Shown here: positions 1 to 11,100 of the stretch, piece by piece
Numbering within the stretch: position 1 is the first letter of the stretch
Layout of the letters: each line of letters begins with the position of its first letter
From: Yamagishiella unicocca
Lineage: Eukaryota; Chlorophyta; Chlorophyceae; Chlamydomonadales; Volvocaceae
Direction of reading: 5' to 3'
Assembly: GCA_003116995.1 (NCBI GenBank)
Contig: BDSL01000110.1
Location: 248,001 to 312,000 of the forward strand
DNA: 64,000 nt
Position numbers and translations under genes: made by a program
The notes under the pieces: generated by a model
What the model was told of the DNA's origin: nothing
The model's database searches: none
Seen by the model: the letters and a program-made list of their open reading frames with translations, nothing else

Positions 1-1590
1 CCCTCGACAGCGGCAGCACCGCCGCCAGACGCGCCCTTTCCGTCAACGCCGCAGCCGGAGCCCCAGCCCCTCCAGCCCCCAGACTCGCCGTCCTTAACAA
101 GCGCCCCGCCACGCCCCCTAGCACCGACGCCGCCCGCTTCGCCTCTTCCCCCACCCGCCCCATCACTCGACGCCTGGGCACCCATCGCTGAGCTGCCTCG
201 AGGCTTCCCGCTGCCACCGCCTCTGCCGGCTCCTGCCTCACCACCCCTGGAGGAGCCGCCGTCACCGCCATCGGCTCCGCCACCCCAGACCGGGCTGCCG
301 CCGCCGGACAGCAGCCCGCTGCCCATCTGGCCTCACCCCCAGAGCCCGCAGCCTCGGGGCCCCCAACAGCCCAGCCAGCCGCCGCTGAGCCCCGAGCCGC
401 ACCCACACCAGCCGCCACCGAGCCCCGAGCCGCAGCAAGCAGCACCGCCGGTGCTGCGGCCGCCGCCGCGACCTCTGCTGCCGGGACACGCCCCCCAGCG
501 CCTAGATGGGATCTCCAACCCCGCCGACCCGCCCGAATACCCCCCCACCGCCACCCTCCCCCCCACCATCATCCCAAACACAATCGCCAGCACCGCCGCG
601 CCACCCAAGCCGCGCCCGCCCTTCCCGCCGTCGCCGCCGCCGCCGTACTACCTAGCGGCGCTGTCGCACGGTACGACGACGACTGATATCGTGCTGGCGG
701 CTGTGTTGGGGTCGGTTGGGATGGCCATCGTGGCGGCAACGGTCCTGGTTGTGAAGCGAGTCCGCCGGGTCCGTCGTGACCAGCGCTTGCGGGCGGCGGG
801 CGCATACACGGCGCTGCCGGCACCGCGGGACCACGCGGGCAGCGGCGGCGGCGGCCTCGAGGCGCGGCCCTGGCCGGCCCTAGCGGCGGCCGGGCTGACG
901 ACCGCAGTCCCGAGCAACGCAGCCGCCGTGGCGGCGGCGAAGCTGCGTAGCATGGGGGAGTCCACCCGAGCCAGCCTAGGGAACCTGCTGGCAGTGAGCT
1001 CCGGAGGAGGAGGAGGAGCCGGAGGAGGAGGAGGCAGGGGCTCCAGGGGCGGCGCGAGTGCTGGGGGCTCAAAAGGCGGCGCCGCCGGAGGCGCCGGCGC
1101 CGGCGTCGGCCTAGACATGTGCCACAACCTGTTGTACGACATGTACGACTTGGATGGCTCGCCCTCCAGCGGCAAGAGCGCCGGCGCCGCGGTGGCGGCG
1201 CCGCCGCCGCCGCCGGGCCGCAGATGGCAGTCGGCCGGCGGCGATGGCGGCGGGCGCGGCGGCGGCGGCGGTGGGAGGGTTGCGGCGGGGGCAGTGGCGG
1301 CGCGGGGAGTCACCAGCAGGGCAGTGGTGGCGGCTGTGGCCTATTCCCCGAGGTCAGGAGGTGATGGTCAGAGTGAGGAGGAGGAGCTGGTCGTCAAGAA
1401 GTGGACTCGCCGCCGACCGGCTGCCGCTGTGCACATCAGCGCCGCCGACACTTGCACGCCGCGCGGCCGGGACTGCGCCCCGGTGGCGGCCGCCGCCGCC
1501 GCCGACACTCGAAACTCCAGCGGTGTCTTCTACCGCAACCGGGACCAGGACGCAGGGCAGTTGGCCCGGGGCCGGCCCCGCAAGGGGCCG

Positions 1591-1631
<41 letters not shown>

Positions 1632-3255
1632 GCTTCCCAAGCCCTACGGCAGGCGCCCTCCGCCGGCCAAGGATGCCGCCGCCGCCGCTGGCGACGACGA
1701 CGACGACGACGATAACAGCAGTGATGACGGTCGTCATGATGATGCGCCGGCGGCTGTGTCGTGGCGCGCGAAGCTGCTAACGAACGCGGGAGCCAAGGAC
1801 ACCCGGATGGCAGCAGCGGCAGCGGCGAGGCCTGGGCCGGCCAAGGTCACGGCGGGAGGCCCTCCTGGCCGGCCCGGTAGCCGTGGTGCGAGTGGGCGAG
1901 ACGGTGTTAGGGCACCCGCCATGGCAGCGGCCGTGGCCGCGCAGGGGGGGACTGCCGCCGCCGCTAGGCCGCGGGCTGTTGATGGCGGGGCGGTTGGGAC
2001 TGAACGCAGCCGGTTGAAGGTCTCAATCCTTGCGGTTGCGTCCGAGGACCTGCTGCTGTCCTGCGGCAGCGGCGACGGAGACAGTCAGGGCGAGGACCAG
2101 GACCAGCGGGGCAGCAGCAGCGGGAGTGGCAGCAGCAGCAGCGGGAGTGGCAGTAGCAGCGAGGGCGATGCCGGGGCGCGTCGCAACGGAGCTGCTGTTC
2201 GAGGTGGCAGCAGAGCCAGCGGCCGCGGTGGCGGCAACGTCGGCGGCGGCGCAGTTTGCCGTTTCGGCGGCGACGGCAGCGGCGCTCGGGGCGCAGCCGC
2301 CGCCGCAACGACCAGCACCTTCACTCGCATACCGCGGCGGCCCGGCAGCAGCGATGGCGGCGCCGCCGCCATGCCACCCGCCGCCAAGCCGCCGGCGCTT
2401 GCTGGGTCTCGGCCGCTGGCAGCGCCCCAGCCGGCGGTGGGCAGTCGGCTCGACGCCCGCAGCGATAGTGGCCGTGCGGAGGTGCGGCGGGAGGACGTCA
2501 CCAGTGGCCGACCCGCCGGCAGCTTTCTTCAGCGGCCACGGACTGCCACACACGGGACCGGTCCCAGTGCCGGCAGTCGCGCCTCAGCCCCTGCCGGCAA
2601 GGGCCCCTCGTCGGGCAGGGACACGGGTGATGGCACTGGGGAGGAAGAGGGGGCCTCGGCGCCCACGGCGGCTTCCAGCGCGGTCCCTCTCCTGCGGCGA
2701 GTGATGAAGGATATGGCAGGCCTAGCGGCGGCGCCCACGGACTCTCCGAGGGCGGTCGAAGGTGTCACGAAGCGGTCGGCGGCGCCGGCGTCGAGAGGCG
2801 CAACGATGCGTTGGCCACTGCCACCGTCGTCGTTCCTGCGCACCGCCGCCATCACTACGCCCCGTGGGTCAGTGGAAGCAGCAGCCGCGGGCCGCCCGCC
2901 GGCCGGGAGCAGGCTGCCGCCGGCGCCAGCCGCGGTTGCCGCGGCTACGGACTCCGGGATGACGGCAGCAGCGACCCGCGGGTCGGCGGCGCAAGCGTCG
3001 TCAGCAGCAGCGACCCGCGGGTCGGCGGCGCAAGCGTCGTCAGTAGCATCCGGCGAGGTGCGCGCGGCGGCGGGGCCTGGCGGCGGCGGTGGCTGGCGGG
3101 GCCGGCGGCCAATAGGTCAGGGGAGCGGCCGGCAGCCGGATGCCTTGGAAAGCAAGTCGGGGCCCGAGTCGGATGAGGCTGCTGGCAGCAGCGACAGCTC
3201 GGACGACATCGAGGCGGCAAGGCGGCCTCGGTCAGGCCTCCGTCGGCCGAGCTAG
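1..3255 (+). CDS. Pro-rich single-pass membrane protein, 3' part
   Basis: The frame is open from base 1 to the TAG at 3253-3255 (1084 codons), so this is the terminal exon or exons of a gene starting outside the window. Residues 1-225 are Pro/Ser-rich with PPSP and SPPPPP runs, as in volvocine hydroxyproline-rich wall proteins. A hydrophobic helix (about residues 229-251, DIVLAAVLGSVGMAIVAATV...) is followed at once by KRVRRVRR, a positive-inside stop-transfer signal. The remaining ~830 residues are low complexity: poly-Gly, a poly-Ala run (about 530-545), a poly-Asp run, Ser/Gly blocks and a 12-residue tandem duplication near 990-1013. I infer an extracellular hydroxyproline-rich stalk, one membrane pass and a long disordered cytoplasmic tail. 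The layout matches the C-terminal third of the giant gene at 30711-52793. No catalytic domain is visible and the function is unknown. An internal intron in the first few hundred bases cannot be excluded. Confidence 0.75.
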
Positions 3256-3672
3256 GCGGCCGGACCGGCAGCAGCGAGCCACGTGTGCAGGCATGAAAAG
3301 GCGTAACCATGGATGACAGGAGGCGTACGGACCCCAGCTTACAACGTGCGCAGCCTCCCCCGGTGCACGTAGGCGTGTCGCTGTGGCTTGGGCAGGATTG
3401 GCGCGCGCGAATTCAGCAGCCAAATTAGCGTGTGCGGATTCAGCCAAGTCGATCGGTCCTCGACCGGTAATAACAACCCAGTGGCTAGCGTGTCACCCTT
3501 TCCCTGCTATTTTGTGCGTATTGTGCGTTTCGTTTTGAGGTGCCTTGAGGGCGTGGAGTCGCTCGGCTGGCTGTCGCGTCGTCGTGGCTAGCTACTCCGT
3601 GCGTGGCGGGCGTGCGTGCGGGCGTCTGCTGGGCTCAGCCCCGGCTCTCATTTGTTGTAACGGTTACAGTGG
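3256..3672 (+). other. 3' UTR of the Pro-rich membrane protein gene
   Basis: This is the non-coding stretch after the TAG. A TGTAA motif lies at 3656-3660, about 400 bases past the stop. TGTAA is the usual polyadenylation signal of volvocine algae, so cleavage is expected shortly after it. A dispersed repeat copy begins almost at the same place (about 3665). Confidence 0.55.
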
Positions 3673-3745
3673 GTTCCAGACCAAAAGTTAGAACCATCGG
3701 GCACATCGCCTGACACTGAGGAAGACGGAGGAGACAGGCTCTCAT
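3665..3745 (+). repeat. Dispersed repeat family, copy A
   Basis: It begins ACAGTGGGTTCCAGACCA and continues with CATCGCCTGACACTGAGGAA. Related segments sit at about 16867-16950 (copy B) and 53773-53860 (copy C). The three share the same first ~18 bases with one or two changes. A and C also share the CGCATCGCCTGACA-type block. They look like one end of a retroelement, but no element can be named. Confidence 0.5.
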
Positions 3746-3948
3746 ATGGTGGCATGGGCCAGTCTTCTCGTCCTGGGTTCGCCCGCCTGGGCTTGCCAAC
3801 ACTTCGATTACCGGTAAAGCCTTGCACTCTTGCTTTCATGGCTGGCGGTCGGAGTAGATAGTACCGATACGCGTTCTAGGAGTAAGCCGCGGCTAGCAGG
3901 TGCCGGTCTGCGCTCACGTATATTGATACGGTCCTATGTGAGGCTCAG

Positions 3949-4742
3949 CTAGGGGTGGAAACCTACGCTTTACGGTTTTACACTTTACCCTTTTCGGCTA
4001 CTGTAAATTATGGTAGGGCTCAAAAACGACCGTCTTTTTACGGTATGACGGCGTAAACTAAATTACGGCAAAATTCGGTGGCCATTTCGGCAAAATTACG
4101 GTCAACCGTAACTTTGCTTCCACCGAAGGCGCCCAGGATTACAGAATAGTAAGGACCGAATAGTAAGGAAAGGGAGGGTTACAAGGCGGTAACCGAACTA
4201 AGGGGCTATGGGGTCCAACAAACCCTCGAGCGGTTTACCCACTGGTAACCCACTGGTTGGGCAACCCACCGGGGAGTAACATTCCGGCGGGGTTGATGGG
4301 GGATTCGGCAGAGAGCAAGCACCCGGTCGGTTGTATTAGAGGCTCGGTTTGCCAAACGGAGGGGTAACCGACTTTCATATGCCATAGGGCTGGCTGCGGC
4401 GGCAACACTGGAATACCGCTTGCGGACCTAGGAGTTGCAGCTAGCAGGGTAGAGCTGTTTTTCAACACCGCGTTCATGTTTTCCGTGGTGACGGCGGGCT
4501 TACTGGGTCGCTGGTAGGCCATTCTTGCATACGACTAGCAACTAGGAGCAGAAAATGATGGAAAAAGATAAACCTCGTGAAAATAAGCGAAAAAACGTTG
4601 TGGGTCCCTTGAAAAGGTCACGGAGTACGGGACCGTAATTATTACCGAGGTAGGGCCAACCGTAATTTTACGCTTTTCAACGCTTTACGCTCTACGTAAT
4701 TTTCCGTCCCAAAGGTCTACTACGCCGTAAGTTTCCACCCCG
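3949..4742. mobile_element. hAT-like non-autonomous DNA transposon (MITE-type)
   Basis: Terminal inverted repeats are visible: TAGGGGTGGAAACCTACG at the left end (about 3949-3966) and CGTAAGTTTCCACCCC at the right end (about 4725-4740), matching with one mismatch over 16 bases. Inside both ends there are many short TTACG/CGTAA motifs, as in subterminal transposase-binding regions. The TA/CA-GGGGTGG terminus is typical of hAT elements. There is no transposase reading frame within the ~790 bp and I see no clear 8-bp target duplication, so it is probably an old, non-autonomous copy. Confidence 0.55.
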
Positions 4743-4962
4743 TTCAACGGGGTCCCTGACACCCCAAGTTGACACGCGCACACAGCGAGCACATGCATGC
4801 CGCCGGTATGGCTTTCGTTACCTGCTGCTGCCTTATTGCGTCTTAGAGTAGTTCCGCGATCGCGCCAGCAAGTGTACCACTCACCGAATGAAACTAACCA
4901 AACGACATGTAAGCGCATTACCTGCTGCTGTAAAAAGTGTTATCAGGAAACCGACTGGGAAC

Positions 4963-5006
4963 CCTGCTCGCTGGCGTCCTTAGCGCTAAGGATGCCAGTG
5001 AGCAGG
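4963..5006. repeat. 44-bp near-perfect palindrome
   Basis: The two 22-base arms meet at TAGCGCTA (4981-4988) and differ at only two arm positions; the outer end reads CCTGCTCGCTGG and its counterpart CCAGTGAGCAGG. It could extrude as a cruciform or fold as an RNA hairpin. No flanking gene explains it. Confidence 0.6.
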
Positions 5007-5464
5007 TCCTCGAAAACAAGGAGTATGGGCCCCCGGACGTCTGCTGTGCCCTCAACGAACCGGCCAATCAACGCCCACCTAGCTAGCGAGGATGGGCTAG
5101 CAAGGATCGCCAGCAGTCACCTGATGAACACGCACCTTCAAGAAGACGCATTGTATGAATCCGTTGTGGCAGCGGGTTAGTTGTATTACAAAGCCCGCCC
5201 GCTTGCTGCAAGTGGCAGATGCCATACATCCACACAGACATCGGCAGGCATCGACAGGCATGCACACGGGCACGCACTCCGCGTGTCCTGGGAATTATGG
5301 CTTCTCGTGGACCCACTCTGGGCTTCCTTCGGTAACTATTGGCGCCCCGCACTGCCTCCGGATTCCTTGGTCTCCTCGCGCTAAGTCTCCTTCGCGGCTC
5401 AGCTCAGCATATTTAAAACACGGACACGCACTCCGCGCTCTCTTTTCGTCTCGTCCCCACTCAG

Positions 5465-7110
5465 CTAGCCAGCACCTAGCAGTACCTCAGACGGATTTAT
5501 TTCGGTCATAACATTGGCCGCGTGCCTCTCGAATGCTACACCGTTGGGTGGGGAAGCTGGGAGGGTCAGATTATTACCCAAAATGGGCGCAACGGCACAC
5601 CACGGATGGACCTGGCACCAGCGGCTCGCTAGCAACATCTTGTACCGGGGCCAGGGCCGCCAGCGCTGCGACCACCCGGCGGATATCGTACGGCATCCCG
5701 TAAACCGCCATCCAATGACCCCAGTCCCGCGCCGTAAACAGGGTGAAACCGAAAAGCTGGACGCACCACTGGAGGCGTGTGGGTGCGGTAGGTATCCTGG
5801 GGCCGGCGCCAGGCCGGTGTCCCCACGCCTGCAACATTTTTGCCGCCACCCTGTTGCTTGTATATGCGGTGGTCGAATGCTCACAGAGCACCTTGCTGTC
5901 GTGTCTGCCCCCGGGCTGGACAAGCGGGCGGTAGCGGTGGCGGTGGCGCTAGCTGCGGGCTGCCTTGTGTGGCCAGTAGGATGTTCCCCCCCGCTGGTGT
6001 TCGGCCGTCGGGCCGTGTGGGGCTGTGGCTGCTGGTGCTTAGGCCCCCCCTGGCTGTGAGCTGTGTGTTTGGGATGTTGTCGCCCTGACCGGCCCTCAGT
6101 GTGGCCCCACGCGATGGATGGTCTCCGAGCCGCCAGTGCGCTGCAGCGGCCTCTCCTGTCGAAGCGGATGAACGTCGGCCGCGTCATGCTCTGGGCTGAG
6201 TCACACTGGCCGGTGGTGCCGTGCCGCCCTGAGGGACCACCCCCTGGGGCCGTGCGCTCACGAGCAAATGACTGTGGTTGCTGATTCTCAGGTTCACCTG
6301 GGGGACGTCTATCTGCAGGGTTTTGCTCAGCTACGTGTATCGCGGATCGGCGGGTGGGATGCTGTCGGGACCACCCACCCCATACCTTTGGACGTTTGGT
6401 GGTCGCTTGCGGTTTGCTGGCTGAAACGTACCTGGCTGCACTGTAGTGTCTGATATGAGCGGCTCCTGCCGCGTGCGCTTCGCGGGCCGCTTGTCCATCT
6501 GTTTGGTGCCTCCTGCGCCCGGGGAATGTTTGCTCTTTGGCGTCGTTCTCGCTCCCGTGCGGCGGGCTGGTGCGGTTCCGCTGCTGTCTGTGGCGATGCT
6601 GGTGGATGGGTGTGCCTGGCTGGGGCGCCGTCTGCCCGGTTTTGCGTCCTCCCCGTCCTCGTGGTCTTGGTTTGTTGGGACTGCTGCCCGTCGTGCTGAA
6701 GGTCCCTTTGCTGGCCGGCTGCTTGGCTGGGGCGTTTTCTCGCGGCTGGGTGGTGCCCTGCTGGGCACATCAGTAGTCCGGGAGGTCCGGGCTGTTGGCG
6801 GGTCCCGCTTTTTTTCCGGCGGCGAGCCTCGGGGTGCCTGCGCTGGGTCGTTTTGTTGTTGGGGCCTTGCCGTCACGGGTGCGGCGGAGTGCCCTGTACG
6901 TCTTGGTTCCTCCGAGTTTCTCCTGTGGCTTTTGGGGCGTCTGCTGGCTGCCAGCGCTGGCTTGTCGTACGGTGTAGCCTGGTTGTCTGGGTTCCCCAGC
7001 TTGTCCTGGTTGTTCCGGCGTGTGTTTGCGCATTTCGAGGCTTGCCTGTGCCCTTGCGGGCGTCTGCTGTGTCTGCTGGGTTCATCACCGGGTATCATAC
7101 GGTGAGGCCC
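5465..7110 (-). other. Retroelement-like open frames, minus strand
   Basis: Long open frames run on the minus strand, chiefly 7098-6331 (255 codons) and 6187-5465 (240 codons). The first would encode a Gln/Pro/Arg/Lys-rich, hydrophilic, low-complexity protein, which is the composition of LINE ORF1 or Gag-like products. The second overlaps another frame (5891-5574) with a more protein-like composition. No reverse transcriptase, integrase or zinc-knuckle motif is visible. Base composition on both sides is unlike the neighbouring gene exons and no clean splice structure was found. I regard it as degenerate mobile-element sequence, at low confidence. Confidence 0.3.
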
Positions 7111-7300
7111 GGCAATGTCTCCCCCCTTAGTATTATTATTATTTCGACGCCTTATTATTAAGACTTAATCCTGTCCAGGTCCCATGCCCGTATTACCGGT
7201 ATATGGACAATATGGACAGCTGCAGAAACGCCCCTGTTGTTCTCTCGTCCTTATCATGACATGATTTATAAAATAGAAAATTTGCATACGTCCTGCGGGC

Positions 7301-7408
7301 GGGTTCACCCGGGCTTGAGGAAATTGCCGATTTCCCGAAAACAAACTTTTTCGCGTCTATGAAACGGCCATTGGTCATTTAGCAGTGCCCTCAAGCCCGG
7401 GCGAACCC
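7301..7408. repeat. 20-bp inverted repeat around an AT-rich loop
   Basis: The left arm GGGTTCACCCGGGCTTGAGG (7301-7320) matches the reverse complement of the right arm at 7389-7408 with one mismatch, separated by 68 bases. It may be the remains of a short inverted-repeat element. Confidence 0.6.
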
Positions 7409-7679
7409 AGAACAATAAGAGGAGCCCATGCCCGAGGACCTACCATATGGTAATAACTACCGGTACTGTGAAGTACTTTGTGGCGCAGGCAATAACGCTA
7501 GTCCAAGTACGGTGACGAGCATTTTGTATTGCTGCAAGGACTGTGTAATAATGCGAGGACTGGGGATGTCGGGAACATCCTTAGCGATTGACTTACGGTT
7601 CATTATATTCGCTTAAATAACTGCAGACGTTACAGAGTACAGCTTTGATAACGAGATCGACGTTAAGCAGGCCGAGCAT

Positions 7680-8066
7680 TTGTCGCAGTACAGTGCTCTG
7701 TCCATCTCTTGCTTCCTGTCCTACAGGATGGCATGTGATGAAACATGTCGAAACATATGCCACCTTATTTCAAATGAGTATCCAGAGGTCTCGGCGACAA
7801 TATTGTTCCTTGCAAGGAAGATGAAACCCATGTCCGTCATGCAGCCTACGCTTAACGCAGCAACAATCGCGGGAAACGCAGCTTTTATGAAACGTGCGAA
7901 CCAACCAGTACAACTACTAAGCGTGAAATTATCGTATCGGTGCCATGTGGTAGGAAGTGGCAGTGGAAGAAATCTTGGTGGGGACTCGTACGGGCACAAT
8001 CAGGAATTCTTCGGACAGGTGCAGAGCAACGTCAACCAAAGACTTACTAGACCTTTAAAGAGGTAA
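7680..8066 (+). other. Open frame of uncertain coding status
   Basis: A 128-codon frame follows a pyrimidine-rich tract ending in CTACAG at about 7727. Its codons are not GC-biased at third positions, unlike every confident exon in the window. None of the good donors in it ends in the phase required by the TAZ exon at 8177. It may be an upstream exon of the TAZ gene, an element fragment or chance. No domain was recognised. Confidence 0.2.
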
Positions 8067-8176
8067 AGAAGGTGCATAGTAATGTCTCTGTGGAAGATAC
8101 ACCATCCATAGGACTGTAAATGTCTTTGCGCAAGCCTCGGCTGTCCAATCGGTGAAAGTGCAATTCACTGCTTCAG

Positions 8177-11100
8177 GCCATCAAATACACGTTACGGCCA
8201 TGAACGCCGAACAGGGCGAGGACGCGTCAGTGGCGAACGCATCGAACTGGCTGCGTCTTATTTTTCACGCCCTGACCTGCAATAGCCCAGCTTGCGTATT
8301 AGAGGAGCGCTGCTCTGGCGGAAAGGTTTTGCTGTCGCACGTGTTGGGCTGCACTAGCCTGGGCGCGTGCGCGGTGCCGTCCTGCACGTCGGTTCGACGC
8401 CTAACGTTGCACTGGCTTCGATGCCAGGTGAGCTTGATTTCGCGGCTCCATTGTTGCCCCTTCGGATAAAATTGGACATTGCGGTTGAATTCCATTGAGT
8501 GGCGGCCTCATGGTGTCCGTTTGGAACACTCTTAACATTATTCCGTCACCCACATTAATCTGTCGCCCATATTATTCCGTCGACGCTCCTGGATGCTTGC
8601 GCACAGGATGTCAATTGTCGACTTTGCTCTGGCGTTTGGCGCGACCTTTCTGGCTATCAAGATACGCATGAGCAACATGAGCGCGTAACTCTTGGGCCAA
8701 GGGAACGGAGTATGGATTCAATGCCTCCAGAAGCGCCGAGCACACCCGACCATCATGGCTTTGCGGTGCAAATGGATCCCGTTGCCGGCGTTGTGCCTCC
8801 TAACCACCCAGGCGCAGCCGGAGTTGCACCTTCAGGCAGAAACGCAGGTGCGAGTTCAGTTGGGATAAGAGTCCTTCTTAAACCCGTCTGGCTTGTCGTC
8901 TGCTTGTCTCCACAACGTGCAGCCTCGTTACGGATTTTACAACACTGGAGTGTTACGGTGCGACAACCTTGGCAATTTCCATTTCGCACGAGGAAGTCAT
9001 GCGGTATATATATCATGTTGACGCTGCTGCAAGGCCACTATTCCCCACAGTCGAAGACCAGAGACCTGCACTCCCGCAGATCTCCCTCCCATGGCTCCCT
9101 TATGTCCTGTGCCTGCCGCCTCCTACGACGAGCGCACCTCCAGGACGCCGCCACGCAGTCGCAACCCCCTGCTTCAACACCCCCTTTGATGCCCTCCACT
9201 GCATAGCAAAGCCACCCACCACACCCGCGCCCCAGGCCCGCCACTGCTGCAAGGTCATGCCACGTCCATGCCACGTCTTCTCCCGCTGGTGGCTCTAAGG
9301 GCCACCGACCTCCTTTTGAGGGCTCGGTGGACCACCATACCGGGTAGCATCTGCCTAATCGTTACAAACCCTACAAATTCAAACCCTTGGATGGATGCCT
9401 CCCTCCCCCACAACCACGCGCAGATCGGGACCAAATCCTCGACGTGGACTACGATCCGCACGGGCCGTTGGCCGATCGCGCAGTGATACAGCTTCAGGTA
9501 TGTACGACGAAGTGTACGACGGCGGTTGTTCCGGTTGCCATCAAGGCCGGCGGGGCGTGTAATTGTCCGCGCCCGCGCCCGGCCTCAAGCACATGTGGCA
9601 CATGCGCGTGGGGGCTTCGCGACGCCAAACGCGGGGGGTTTCGAGGAACGCGGGGAGTGTATAAAATACCGGGGGGGGGGGGTACAAAAAACGTCCGAGG
9701 AGGAGGGGGGTGGTGGGTTTAAAGTACCCGGGCCAGCTGCCGGCGAGGAAAGGGACGGCGCATGGGGCAAGGGCGGAGGTCGGTGACGGATCAGGTAAAG
9801 TGTTTCGAATGACACGATTGCGCAAGTGGCTCCGTTCCGTTGGGTATGCTTCGAGGCTGGCATACACACACCAGCACGACCGAGACCCATCCACGTTCTG
9901 ATGGTCCTGTTTTGCACGCCGCGCGAAGGAGCGTTTTCGTGTCGATGACTGGAGTGTCGTTGGTACGACTGCCGGTGACGGTCCCCCTCCACCTGCACAC
10001 TGTGACCCCGGCGAGCCTCTATGCGTTGGCCCGTTTGGGCGGTGGCGATGTGGGTGGAGCTCCTCGAAGCCCGCACGCCACATGCATCCTGCGCTGTCAT
10101 TTACCCTCGTCCCGGCTTGCCATACATCGACCCCCTACTTGTTGTACCCATCGCGCATTGCATCACTGCCACATCCTTGCTCCCCATATAACAGTACTAC
10201 CTCACCCACCCATCACCCACCCATCACCCACCCCATCCCATCCCTCCCTCCTTCCCTTGGCCGCCCGTCGCATGCCCTCGTCCTCGCGGTCCGGTCCCGA
10301 CACTCGCCGCCTTTGCTCGCTCGCTTCGGTTTTTCCTTGCCGTTCTTCAGGTCAGTCTACATTTCCCATTTATTGGGGCGGGTTCCCTTGTGCCGGGCAC
10401 GTTGCTGTTATTGTTCGCATTCGCGGGCTGCTCTCCGCTTGGGACGTCATCGCCTCCACCTCCATTGGCTTCACCTATTCTCCCTCCTTACCTATTTTTC
10501 ACGACCAGCATTCATTTCGTACGACCAGCTTCTCCTTCCAGCCGCCTTTACTTAGTTCACCACTTTATTCGCTTTAGCAGCAACATTTTCCTAGAAACCT
10601 ACGCTTCCCATATGTCACGATTCAGCAGCGCCTCCGTTCTATTAACTTCATCGCCCTTGGTTTATCGGCCGTGTATTCGCGGATATAAATTCTCCCCTAA
10701 ATTCACCTCGCCGCTCTCCTTTCGGCCGGACAAGCTAAGGCTCCTTTAGTCACGCTGGTATGCTTTCCTCCCCTGTTGCTGTCCGTCCTCTTGGACATGT
10801 GCGTTGACCAGTTTCCAATTGCGCCCAGAGGCAAAGTCGCACACAGTCGCACACGCACCCGACTAACTCGGGAGCCAACACCGCGAGCTCCCTGGTGGCT
10901 GGAGGGACTGGCGGAGAGTAGCCGCTTCGCGCCGCTTCGGTATGCCTCTTCTCTCGTGCGAGTGGGAAGTCCATATACACGCGCGTCGTGCAAGTGAGAT
11001 GTTAATCCACACGCGCGTCGTGCAAGTGAGATGTCGATCTACACGCGCGTCGTACGAGAGAGATGTTGATCTACACGCGCGTCGTACGAGAGAGATGTTG

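Noticed and set aside
1964..2553. Minus-strand and alternate-frame ORFs inside the first gene
   Set aside because: Shadows of the GC-rich coding strand; the plus frame has the TM helix and a continuous 1084-codon reading frame.
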